A stretch of DNA of 5,566 nt. It comes from a bacterium. GTDB taxonomy: Bacteria; SM23-31; JAUVVT01. The DNA is taken from the NCBI GenBank assembly GCA_030616165.1, contig JAUWXV010000239.1, positions 1-5,566 of the forward strand. The letters run 5' to 3'. The notes under the pieces are model-generated. The model was given only the letters and a program-made list of their open reading frames with translations. It ran no database searches and was not told where the DNA came from. Position numbers and translations under genes: made by a program. Positions 1 to 5,563 of the stretch are shown here, piece by piece (the stretch's first letter is position 1; each line of letters opens with the position of its first letter).

Positions 1-44
1 AGCCAATAGCTATTGGCTAATGGCTGTTAGTTATTAGCTATTAG
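1..44. repeat. Palindromic repeat scrap at the left edge
   Basis: Bases 1-18 form a perfect 18-bp palindrome (AGCCAATAG/CTATTGGCT). Variants of the same words follow to base 44 (GGCTGTTAG, TTAGTTATTAGCTATTAG). The block reads as reiterated GGCTATTAG-like units and may be the end of a longer dispersed intergenic repeat cut off by the window. Just after it, at about 63-80, lies ACAGGGTCGCCCCTAC. This resembles a GTAGGGGCGACCCTGT element that I recall from intergenic repeats of some environmental genomes, but I have not checked that. No coding function is visible. Confidence 0.55.
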
Positions 45-230
45 AAAACAAAGGTGGCTAACACAGGGTCGCCCCTACTTATTAGTTCCATCCTAAATTG
101 GTTCATCTATAATCCGGCTGCATGAAAACCTAAAAAACTTATCAGGGTGAGATAATCCTTTTATATATTTTTCGGTGGTAATTATATAAAAAATGTTTTA
201 AATTATGTAAAAATTTATTAAATTAAAACC

Positions 231-316
231 GGAAAGGTGTCCGAGTGGCTTAAGGAGCACGCTTGGAAAGCGTGTGAGGTGAATAATCTCCGGGGGTTCG
301 AATCCCCCCCTTTCCG
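231..316 (+). tRNA. tRNA-Ser (anticodon GGA)
   Basis: A complete class II tRNA can be folded by eye. The acceptor stem GGAAAGG (231-237) pairs with CCTTTCC (309-315), followed by discriminator G316, as expected for serine. The anticodon stem CACGC (258-262) pairs with GCGTG (270-274) around loop TTGGAAA. The anticodon is GGA at 265-267, which reads UCC and UCU. A long variable arm (about 275-291, GAG pairing with CTC) is typical of tRNA-Ser. The T arm is GGGGG (292-296), TTCGAAT and CCCCC (304-308). The CCA tail is not encoded (GCTTG follows) and must be added by nucleotidyltransferase. A 5-bp hairpin, GCTTG-TTTAT-CAAGC (316-330), begins at the discriminator base. It lacks a T-run and could be a processing or termination signal. 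No direct repeat of the tRNA 3' end occurs in the window, so there is no sign of use as an integration site. Confidence 0.97.
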
Positions 317-518
317 CTTGTTTATCAAGCAAATATGATATAATTAATATTATATTAAGCCGCATAATACTAAATTATAATCCCACATTCATCCTTTGCT
401 CTTTCATATATTGATATCATTGCATCATAAAACTGATTTTTTAATGTCATAGTAATTTTTAAATTTATATTTATTATTTTATCCAATATATTTTTGGATT
501 GACTTTAGCATATCAAAA
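317..518. other. AT-rich spacer, no gene seen
   Basis: No plausible coding frame or RNA gene was found between the tRNA and the hairpin at 519. The spacer holds small AT-rich inverted repeats. These are ATATAAT-TAAT-ATTATAT (338-355) and ATCCAA/TTGGAT (481-486 and 494-499, 7-nt loop). Neither is followed by a T-run, so I do not call them terminators. Confidence 0.5.
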
Positions 519-554
519 CCGGCAACTGACTAAAGATTTACAGTCAGTTGCCGG
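519..554 (-). terminator. 13-bp perfect hairpin, probable terminator of the 605-1573 gene
   Basis: CCGGCAACTGACT (519-531) and AGTCAGTTGCCGG (542-554) are exact reverse complements around a 10-nt loop. Read on the minus strand, the hairpin lies 50 nt past the stop codon of the isomerase-like gene and is followed by TTTTGATAT. This fits an intrinsic terminator with a short U tract. The stem is unusually long and perfect, and the T-run is only four bases. A palindromic repeat of REP or MITE type is therefore an alternative. Confidence 0.6.
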
Positions 555-604
555 CCTTCAGTTTTGTGAAGTCTGCTGGATTAAGAAACGGTTACCCTTG
601 ATAG

Positions 605-1573
605 TTATGTCAGAGCTTCCCTACAAAATTCAACTTGCTTCGCAATTTCGTTCAAAACATCCGAATCTTCAGGGGTACGTACTTCGTACTCGATATCTGC
701 CGTGAACTGGTATTTTTCTCTCTGCATCATCCAGAGGACTAACGCGAGCGGAGTGTCTCCCTGACCCAAATCCACGTTAGGGCCATTATTGACTTTCCGG
801 TCCTTGATGTGGAGACTAAGCATACGGGAGTGGTACTTCTGGATTATTGGGAGTGGTGACAAGTTTGTGCCGGCAACCCAATGTCCGATATCGAAATTGA
901 GCGAATTGTATTTTCCATAGGACAAAGGAGCATCAAAGCTCTGAGGAGTGGCTTTCGTGTGGTTATGCAATCCGACCATGATATTGTGCTTATCGGCAAA
1001 CGGTCCGACTCGTTTTGCGGTTTCTTCGGACAGTTCGGTAGTGATACCCTTGGCGCCAAGAATTTTAGCCACATTGAAAGCGTAGTCAAGTTCTCCGTCC
1101 GTCATAGTCCCTAATTCGGGGAACTTGACGATATAAATATCAATGCCTTCATTATTGTATTTCCTGCGGAGTTCTCTGAATTTCTCCCATGGAGGGGATA
1201 ATCGCCATTTGCGCAGTTCTTCAGCCTGGGTTTTCCTTGCGGCTTGCATTTCGGCTCGCTGTTCCTCGGTCAACTTAGTACCGCGGGGCGGTCTGGTAAA
1301 CTGCGTGCTGGGTGCTCCGGCGAATTCCTCTATTGGTGGATTCCTATGTTCAACCGAATTGATTCCGAGTTTGACCATGTAATCGAGAATATCATCAGCA
1401 GTCATGGGCAATGCCCGGAAGCTGTAAACGTTAATCCCAATTTGTACGCCGTTGAAATTGGAGTTGGGTTTGCTCCTACGCTGTCCCAGAACGTATGGAG
1501 CCACAATCGTACAGGCAGCAGCGGCGGCGGCAGTTGTGCCTATAAATTGACGTCTTGTCACTTGTCCTTTCAT
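605..1573 (-). CDS. Tat-exported sugar isomerase/epimerase-like TIM-barrel protein
   Basis: A 322-residue protein of the xylose-isomerase-like TIM-barrel superfamily (AP_endonuc_2 fold). Members use a divalent metal to isomerise, epimerise or eliminate on sugars and keto-sugars. The N terminus has a twin-arginine motif, TRRQFIG (6-12), then an Ala-rich hydrophobic stretch (13-29), so export of the folded enzyme is expected. Cys21 sits inside the hydrophobic core without a good lipobox, so a lipoprotein is unlikely. Likely metal and active-site residues are E180, H203 and H205 (LHNH), D228 and H231 (FDIGHW), H255 and K257 (LHIKD) and E295 (DIEYE). GQGDTP (270-275) is the usual C-terminal loop motif. 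Residues 77-138 form a charged, Lys/Arg/Glu-rich insertion between early barrel strands. The start at 1573 is supported by AAGGAG about 6 nt upstream and by the intact signal. The Gfo/Idh/MocA gene lies 234 bp upstream on the same strand, suggesting a shared sugar pathway but not a tightly packed operon. The substrate cannot be read from sequence. Confidence 0.88.
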   Translation of the reverse strand: MKGQVTRRQFIGTTAAAAAACTIVAPYVLGQRRSKPNSNFNGVQIGINVYSFRALPMTADDILDYMVKLGINSVEHRNPPIEEFAGAPSTQFTRPPRGTKLTEEQRAEMQAARKTQAEELRKWRLSPPWEKFRELRRKYNNEGIDIYIVKFPELGTMTDGELDYAFNVAKILGAKGITTELSEETAKRVGPFADKHNIMVGLHNHTKATPQSFDAPLSYGKYNSLNFDIGHWVAGTNLSPLPIIQKYHSRMLSLHIKDRKVNNGPNVDLGQGDTPLALVLWMMQREKYQFTADIEYEVRTPEDSDVLNEIAKQVEFCREALT

Positions 1574-1807
1574 TTTGTCTCCTTCTTTTATAGTTTTACA
1601 CCTTCAATTTGATTTTTTTAGTTTTATTTTCAAATAAACATTTTCCAATTGAGCCTATTGAAAATTGGGTAATAGACTGAATCTAATCTTTAAAAGGTCC
1701 TTTCCATCAACATAATATAATAAATCAAATTCTAATAATACAACCCAAATTAGAACAATAAACTCCGCTCCCCTTACATTTACATATTGCCATACTGTCA
1801 GGAATAA

Positions 1808-3187
1808 TTATACTATATCAGGCACCGCATACGGATGACGATATTCCCGCGTGAGATAGGTATTTGCATCATCATCATTAATAAATTTTTCAGAGAACGG
1901 ATTTAAAGTCAATGTTCGTCCAGTACGGTATGCAACATTTCCAAGGTGCATTAAGGAGGTTGACATGTGTCCTTCTAATATATCCGCATTAAGGTCCTGC
2001 CATCTGCGCGACCTGACACAGTCAATAAAATTAACATAGTGTGGTTCAATTCTAACTTCTCTGGCTCCTCTGGGTGCTCTGGGTGCTCTGGGTTCAGGTT
2101 TCTCCTCAGGCTTAATAAGGCCTTCAGCAGTAACAATTGGACCCGGTTCGTTCTTTCTCCCAAAGAATGTTTCAAGTCCCCTACCGCCCATTTGTGCCCA
2201 TCCTTCGGAACCATAGAATTTCGGCCCGGTTTCACTATTTGTAAATAAACTACGAACCTCACATTCCATAATAGAGCCATCCTCGTATTGAAAAGCAGCA
2301 ACCTCAATATTTGGTACTTCCTGGTCTGAATCCTGGGCAAAAAAGCCTCCCATGCATTGAATTTTTACAGGATGGACACGTTTATTCATTGCCCAGCGCA
2401 TTACATCTATTTGATGAGTACCGTTGTTTCCAAACTCTGTTGTGCTGGTATCCCAGTACCAATGCCAGTTATAACTAAATCTGCTTTGATTAAAAGGACG
2501 ATAAGGGGCTGGTCCCAGAAAGAGGTCCCAGTGAACTCCATTGGGGATCGGACTATCCTGTGTGTATCCTATATTGCCCCTAAATCTTAAAACAGTTGCT
2601 CTACTCATATAAATATCGCCCAATTTACCCTCTTGAAGAAATTTAACACCCGCCTGGATATTCCCACTGCTTCTCCTTTGAGTACCTGCCTGAACAACGC
2701 GATTATATTTTCTTGCCGCCTGAACCATCTTCCGTCCTTCAGCAAGACAATAAGAGACCGGCTTCTCTACATATACATCCTTCCCCGCCTGACAAGCCCA
2801 GATTGTCATTAATGCATGCCAGTGGTCAGGTGTTGCAATGGAAACAGCGTCTATATCTTTATCTTGAATGAGTTCTCGAAAATCCACAACCGTCTTAGGT
2901 TTATTACCACCTAACTCTTCTACTTCACTTACTGCTTTTGGGAATAATCTTTCATCAACATCACAAACTGCCGCAACCCTGACATTGGGTATTTTACAAA
3001 AATTTCCATAATGTCCTCCACCGCCATAGATACCTCCTCTATCCCTGATACCCACAACTGCAACGTTGATTGTTTCATTCGGGCTGTTTTTTGCAAATCC
3101 CTTTTTTACTATAGGAGCACTGACCATCAAACCTGCCGCAGTAACTGCGGACTTCTTTAAAAATCCTCGGCGATTTACCGATTTCAT
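1808..3187 (-). CDS. Tat-exported Gfo/Idh/MocA-family oxidoreductase
   Basis: A 459-residue NAD(P)-dependent sugar dehydrogenase-like protein of the Gfo/Idh/MocA family, in the subgroup with twin-arginine signals. The Tat motif NRRGFLKK (5-12) precedes a hydrophobic stretch (13-27). The Rossmann domain begins at about 39 with VAVVGIRDRGG (42-52), a degenerate glycine motif. VCDVDE (74-79) follows, with acidic residues at the end of strand 2. The family signature EKP is at 141-143, with K142 the expected catalytic lysine. GTHQIDVMRW (256-265) supplies the conserved H258 and D261. The C-terminal domain carries the long Trp/Tyr-rich insertion usual in exported bacterial members and a low-complexity Pro/Arg linker (361-377). 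The start at 3187 is preferred because AGGAGG lies 7 nt upstream (3195-3200) and the Tat signal begins there. A start at 3250 would add 21 hydrophobic residues encoded across the ribosome-binding site. As exported enzymes, such proteins probably keep a tightly bound nucleotide carried through Tat, as glucose-fructose oxidoreductase does; that is inference here. Confidence 0.92.
   Translation of the reverse strand: MKSVNRRGFLKKSAVTAAGLMVSAPIVKKGFAKNSPNETINVAVVGIRDRGGIYGGGGHYGNFCKIPNVRVAAVCDVDERLFPKAVSEVEELGGNKPKTVVDFRELIQDKDIDAVSIATPDHWHALMTIWACQAGKDVYVEKPVSYCLAEGRKMVQAARKYNRVVQAGTQRRSSGNIQAGVKFLQEGKLGDIYMSRATVLRFRGNIGYTQDSPIPNGVHWDLFLGPAPYRPFNQSRFSYNWHWYWDTSTTEFGNNGTHQIDVMRWAMNKRVHPVKIQCMGGFFAQDSDQEVPNIEVAAFQYEDGSIMECEVRSLFTNSETGPKFYGSEGWAQMGGRGLETFFGRKNEPGPIVTAEGLIKPEEKPEPRAPRAPRGAREVRIEPHYVNFIDCVRSRRWQDLNADILEGHMSTSLMHLGNVAYRTGRTLTLNPFSEKFINDDDANTYLTREYRHPYAVPDIV
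2059..2094 (-). repeat. 9-bp tandem repeat encoding an Ala-Pro-Arg linker
   Basis: The plus strand shows CTCTGGGTG three times in tandem (2068-2094, the last copy ending in T), with a degenerate copy just before (2059-2067). In the oxidoreductase frame it encodes a Pro-Arg-Ala repeat (about residues 366-375). The 9-bp unit keeps the frame whatever the copy number, so the linker can vary in length without inactivating the enzyme. Confidence 0.75.
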
Positions 3188-3402
3188 AATTCTTCCTCCT
3201 TTTATTATTAAAATATACAATATTAAATTATAAAGGATAAGTATTAACAATCACATTTGCTTGTAAGTAATCCCTATCCTTATTTGGCAAGCATTGACAT
3301 GAAAATTCTAACGAATTAAACAGAAAAACTTATAATTAATTTATAATTTTTTGGAAGTTGTATGTTTTTAAAACATTTTGGACACGTTATTTAATATTAA
3401 TC

Positions 3403-3433
3403 GATATTCCCCATATTAAAAACAAATATGGCT
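3403..3433 (-). repeat. Copy A of a 31-bp intergenic motif
   Basis: It aligns without gaps to 4244-4274 at 26 of 31 positions, including the 13-base core CCCCATATTAAAA and then CAAATAT. In this copy CCATATT (3411-3417) and AATATGG (3425-3431) form a perfect 7-bp stem with a 7-nt loop. It lies 216 nt upstream of the oxidoreductase start, in the same orientation relative to its gene as copy B. Confidence 0.6.
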
Positions 3434-3592
3434 TTAGTTTGAGTTTTTTTTATATTTTAAGTGAAAACTAACAATTTTCCCGTTAATTGCAACTATTTTT
3501 CCTTACTATTTCAATTAATATTGTTTGTTTCTTTCTAATTAAGAGTACATTTACCATTATAAAATGGCTCAAGATGAGAGAACAAATAAATT

Positions 3593-3617
3593 AACCAATC
3601 TTATAACTGGTTTTTTT
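3593..3617. terminator. Weak hairpin with T-run near the cytochrome 3' end
   Basis: AACCA (3593-3597) can pair with TGGTT (3608-3612), and a run of T follows on the plus strand. On the minus strand the same stem lies about 30 nt past the cytochrome stop and is followed only by AATTTATT. The stem is just 5 bp with a 10-nt loop, so termination of the cytochrome transcript here is possible but poorly supported. Confidence 0.25.
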
Positions 3618-3642
3618 ATTGGGTTTATTTTATTTAAAGGTT

Positions 3643-4167
3643 TTATTTTTCTTGTGTTTTTTCTTTTGGTATCGGGTGGGCTATTTTTGCACATTTATCC
3701 TTGAATTTAAATTCGGGAACTGTATGAACAGAATTGTTATGGCATTTTAAGCAGTCTTTTTCTTTTGGCAGGAATGTTTTGGTAATAAATTTTTGTCTGT
3801 GGCAAGCTTCGCAAGTTACTCCTTCTTCTTTTTTATAGGTAGCTGTGAAGTATGATGAATCAAGTTCTCCACCTGTAACGTGACATTTCAAACAGACTGT
3901 GCTTTCCTGAGGATTTTCTTTTACATTGGCATTTTTCACGTATAGATTTGCTTTTTCTGAAGCGAGGATTGTAAAGGCTTTTGAATGGCGGCTACTTTTC
4001 CAGACATTATACTGGGAACCCAACTTTTCGCTATTATGACAGGGAGAAACACATTTTTCCACACCGACGTACTGGTATTTGGATTTTTCTTGTGAAAAAT
4101 TGCTGTTTATATAAAATATAAATGTAAGGAGAATAAAGACAATTGCTGATAAGTATATTCTCTTCAT
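3643..4167 (-). CDS. Small tetrahaem cytochrome c, c554-like, with one CX3CH site
   Basis: A 174-residue exported cytochrome with a Sec-type signal peptide (MKR, then a hydrophobic core at about 5-20). Four haem-attachment sites are visible. The first is unusual, CVSPCH (39-44), with three residues between the cysteines. The others are canonical: CLKCH (92-96), CEACH (119-123) and CLKCH (139-143). The opening YVGxxxC and the downstream WKSSRHSKAF (56-65) follow the pattern of cytochrome c554-type multihaem proteins, whose role is periplasmic electron transfer. Besides the four proximal histidines, only H61, H148 and H164 remain, and the mature chain has no methionine. At least one haem therefore lacks a His/Met sixth ligand. 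Cys159 (DKCAKIAHP) is a lone cysteine near the C terminus. The start at 4167 fits the signal peptide; the ribosome-binding site is weak (AAAAGG, 11 nt upstream). The tail is Lys/Glu-rich. The gene has its own promoter at 4210-4237 and looks monocistronic. Its redox partner is unknown. Confidence 0.88.
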   Translation of the reverse strand: MKRIYLSAIVFILLTFIFYINSNFSQEKSKYQYVGVEKCVSPCHNSEKLGSQYNVWKSSRHSKAFTILASEKANLYVKNANVKENPQESTVCLKCHVTGGELDSSYFTATYKKEEGVTCEACHRQKFITKTFLPKEKDCLKCHNNSVHTVPEFKFKDKCAKIAHPIPKEKTQEK

Positions 4168-4209
4168 TTTTTTATGTACCTTTTAACAATTGATTAGTTC
4201 TTATGTAAA

Positions 4210-4237
4210 AATATATGTTTTTTTTTGTTTTTGTCAA
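4210..4237 (-). promoter_or_regulatory. Sigma70-type promoter of the cytochrome gene
   Basis: On the minus strand a perfect -35 box TTGACA (4232-4237) is followed, after a 16-bp A-rich spacer, by TATATT (4210-4215). Transcription would start near 4203, giving a leader of about 35 nt before the ATG at 4167. It is the clearest promoter in the window. The conserved motif copy B ends 6 bp upstream of the -35 box. Confidence 0.6.
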
Positions 4238-4243
4238 TTATCC

Positions 4244-4274
4244 GACATCCCCCATATTAAAATCAAATATAACT
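4244..4274 (-). repeat. Copy B of the 31-bp intergenic motif, next to the cytochrome promoter
   Basis: This is the partner of 3403-3433. It matches at 26 of 31 positions, but its stem is shorter (ATATT/AATAT only). It sits just upstream of the -35 box, where an activator site or UP-like element would lie. A further inverted repeat, CTACAAC (4273-4279) and GTTGTAG (4295-4301), overlaps its edge. Confidence 0.6.
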
Positions 4275-4441
4275 ACAACCAGGGTTTTCGTTAAGTTGTA
4301 GATTAAATATATCAATTTTTTAGGGTTATTCAAACATTTTTTTCGTAATATATTAACTATAAATTGACTATTTCCTTCAAAAGAAGATAAAAGAGACACC
4401 TGTCCTTTGAGTTTTAATTTGAAAGTCCTATGTTAAACTAA

Positions 4442-5345
4442 TCAGCAACGCAATCGATTGATTCGAAATAAAATCTCAGTGAATATCTTCTTACTTATTG
4501 CAACCTCCGCCATTTGAAACGTAACATATCTACTATGTTTTACAACCTTTGCTCCGATCTTAATCAGTTTCGTGAGCAGACTTCGTAGTGACCAGTGTTT
4601 AATTTTCCCCGGAAGTACCAAACGCCGAAGAAAATTGCCCGGATTATAAGCCAGAACAAACAGCCAGAGTCTCATCTGATTCGAAACAAAACGTTTGCAT
4701 GATAACCGTGTCCAGTTTAAAGCATATTTGCCTCCCTTAATCCATTGCTCTGCAGTGCCTCGACCATTGTAGAAATGAACTATACCCTTGGCGTTGGCAC
4801 TCATATTTGTTACTATGAAACCAACTCTTGGGAATAGTTCTCCCTAAATGACCGTTATGTGCTGATTCTTCTTGTTCACCATAAACAGGGCTCTCTGAAC
4901 TATCCATGTCCAGAATAATGCATCGATGGGGCGTTTTGTTCATCGATCTTTGAACCCATCTGCCATTGATGTCTGACAGACTATCAAGATTTTTCTGCTG
5001 GATCAATATATCAGTTTCGAAGCGTCCTATCGTATTGGCACTTGCCGCATTTTTGACCCTGTTCTTCTTTCCGGTGATTGTGCGCATTACAGGATCAAGC
5101 GATAAACGCTGTGCATCATTAACATCTTCATAACCCGCAAGGCGGCTGCATACTGATTGTCATAGTATGGCGGTCATGTCATGCTGAATATTACGTCCAG
5201 CCCGTCCATCGCTAAAAATAGTAGCAACCGAGTCAAACAATCCGAGTGCATCTTCAAGGTCACGATAGGCAAGTAAACCACCGTCAGATGTCACCTTAGC
5301 GCCATGAAATTCAAGTTTTATACTCCCATCAAAACCAACTTTCAT
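4442..5345 (-). pseudogene. Decayed IS1380-family transposase
   Basis: Remnant of a DDE transposase of the IS1380 family, which moves its own insertion sequence. Translation begins at 5345 (MKVGFDGSIKLEFHG...), with AGGAGG at 5354-5359, 8 nt upstream. VTSDGGLLAYRDL near the N terminus is typical of the family. Codon 62 is an in-frame TGA (5160-5162). The same frame then continues with recognisable family sequence (SRLAGYEDVNDAQRLS, then LDMDSSESPVYGEQE), which includes the first catalytic Asp region near residues 146-148. At 4836-4843 the frame shifts, and the C-terminal part (VGFIVTNMSA..., to the TGA at 4442) follows directly. It keeps the Y-(2)-R-(3)-E-(6)-K signature (YNGRGTAEQWIKGGK). 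The central part of the DDE domain, including the second catalytic Asp, is missing: about 300 codons remain of the roughly 430-480 usual. It cannot encode active transposase. I could not identify terminal inverted repeats or target duplications; CCTGTCC at 4399-4405 is only a possible left end. Confidence 0.9.
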
Positions 5346-5537
5346 GCTTTCACCCTCCTGGTGATTATTATTCATCAGCCATAAACAATCGTTATTCATT
5401 GTAATATAACAATTTATGACAACATATGAAAGCATTTTTTAAGTTTAATATGGTGAATAAGGGTAAATATATAAATAAATTCTAAATCCTAAATAAATCC
5501 AAAACTCAAATTTCAATTGAAAAAAAGCAGTTAAAAG

Positions 5538-5563
5538 GTGTGTTGATGACAACACCAACACAC
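5538..5563 (-). terminator. Right-edge hairpin, possible terminator of a gene outside the window
   Basis: GTGTGTTG (5538-5545) pairs perfectly with CAACACAC (5556-5563) around a 10-nt loop. The nested CAACAC at 5550-5555 offers a competing 6-bp stem with a 4-nt loop. On the minus strand the stem is followed by CTTTTAACTGCTTTTTTT, so it could end transcription of a minus-strand gene lying to the right. It could also belong to an insertion-sequence end. The rest of 5346-5537 is AT-rich, with no gene seen. Confidence 0.35.

Larger units (their letters stand above)
3188..3642. other. 455-bp AT-rich spacer upstream of the oxidoreductase gene
   Basis: No gene was found here. On the minus strand the strongest promoter-like element is TATAAT at 3227-3232, about 40 nt upstream of the oxidoreductase start. 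No good -35 box sits at 16-18 bp, so this is weak. Other contents are a 15-bp odd palindrome, ATGTTTT-T-AAAACAT (3362-3376), one copy of the 31-bp shared motif (3403-3433), an inverted repeat TTAGTTT/AAACTAA (3434-3440 and 3465-3471), and a small hairpin CCATT-ATAA-AATGG (about 3553-3566). The long leader and inverted repeats leave room for regulation, but nothing decides how. Confidence 0.4.

Noticed and set aside
231-316. tRNA-Ser as an integration site of a genomic island
   Set aside because: There is no repeat of its 3' end elsewhere in the window and no integrase gene.
499-705. Plus-strand open frame of 68 residues
   Set aside because: It runs through the 13-bp hairpin and into the antisense of the isomerase 3' end, has no ribosome-binding site and resembles no protein family.
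1244-1612. Plus-strand open frame of 122 residues opposite the isomerase N terminus
   Set aside because: It is fully antisense to a well-supported gene. Its composition follows from the reverse complement of that coding sequence, and no family motif is visible.
1645-1668. CCAATT/AATTGG inverted repeat as an operator for the isomerase gene
   Set aside because: A 6-bp AT-rich stem with a 12-nt loop is expected by chance in this spacer, and no promoter could be placed beside it.
2059-2094. Tandem repeat as a CRISPR or regulatory iteron
   Set aside because: Nine-bp units without spacers inside a coding frame, encoding a simple Pro-Arg-Ala linker, are low-complexity coding repeats.
1975-2340. 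Minus-strand open frame of 121 residues inside the oxidoreductase gene
   Set aside because: It is an out-of-frame shadow of the Gfo/Idh/MocA gene, with no start signal of its own.
3188-3250. Extended N terminus of the oxidoreductase starting at 3250
   Set aside because: The 21 extra residues are hydrophobic, AT-driven sequence spanning the ribosome-binding site, and they would bury the Tat motif. The start at 3187 has AGGAGG at ideal spacing.
3293-3322. TTGACA on the plus strand as a promoter
   Set aside because: No convincing -10 box sits at 16-18 bp, and no plus-strand gene lies downstream.
4442-5087. Separate small proteins from the transposase fragments
   Set aside because: The pieces are consecutive parts of one IS1380 transposase, broken by a stop codon and a deletion. 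None has its own start signals.
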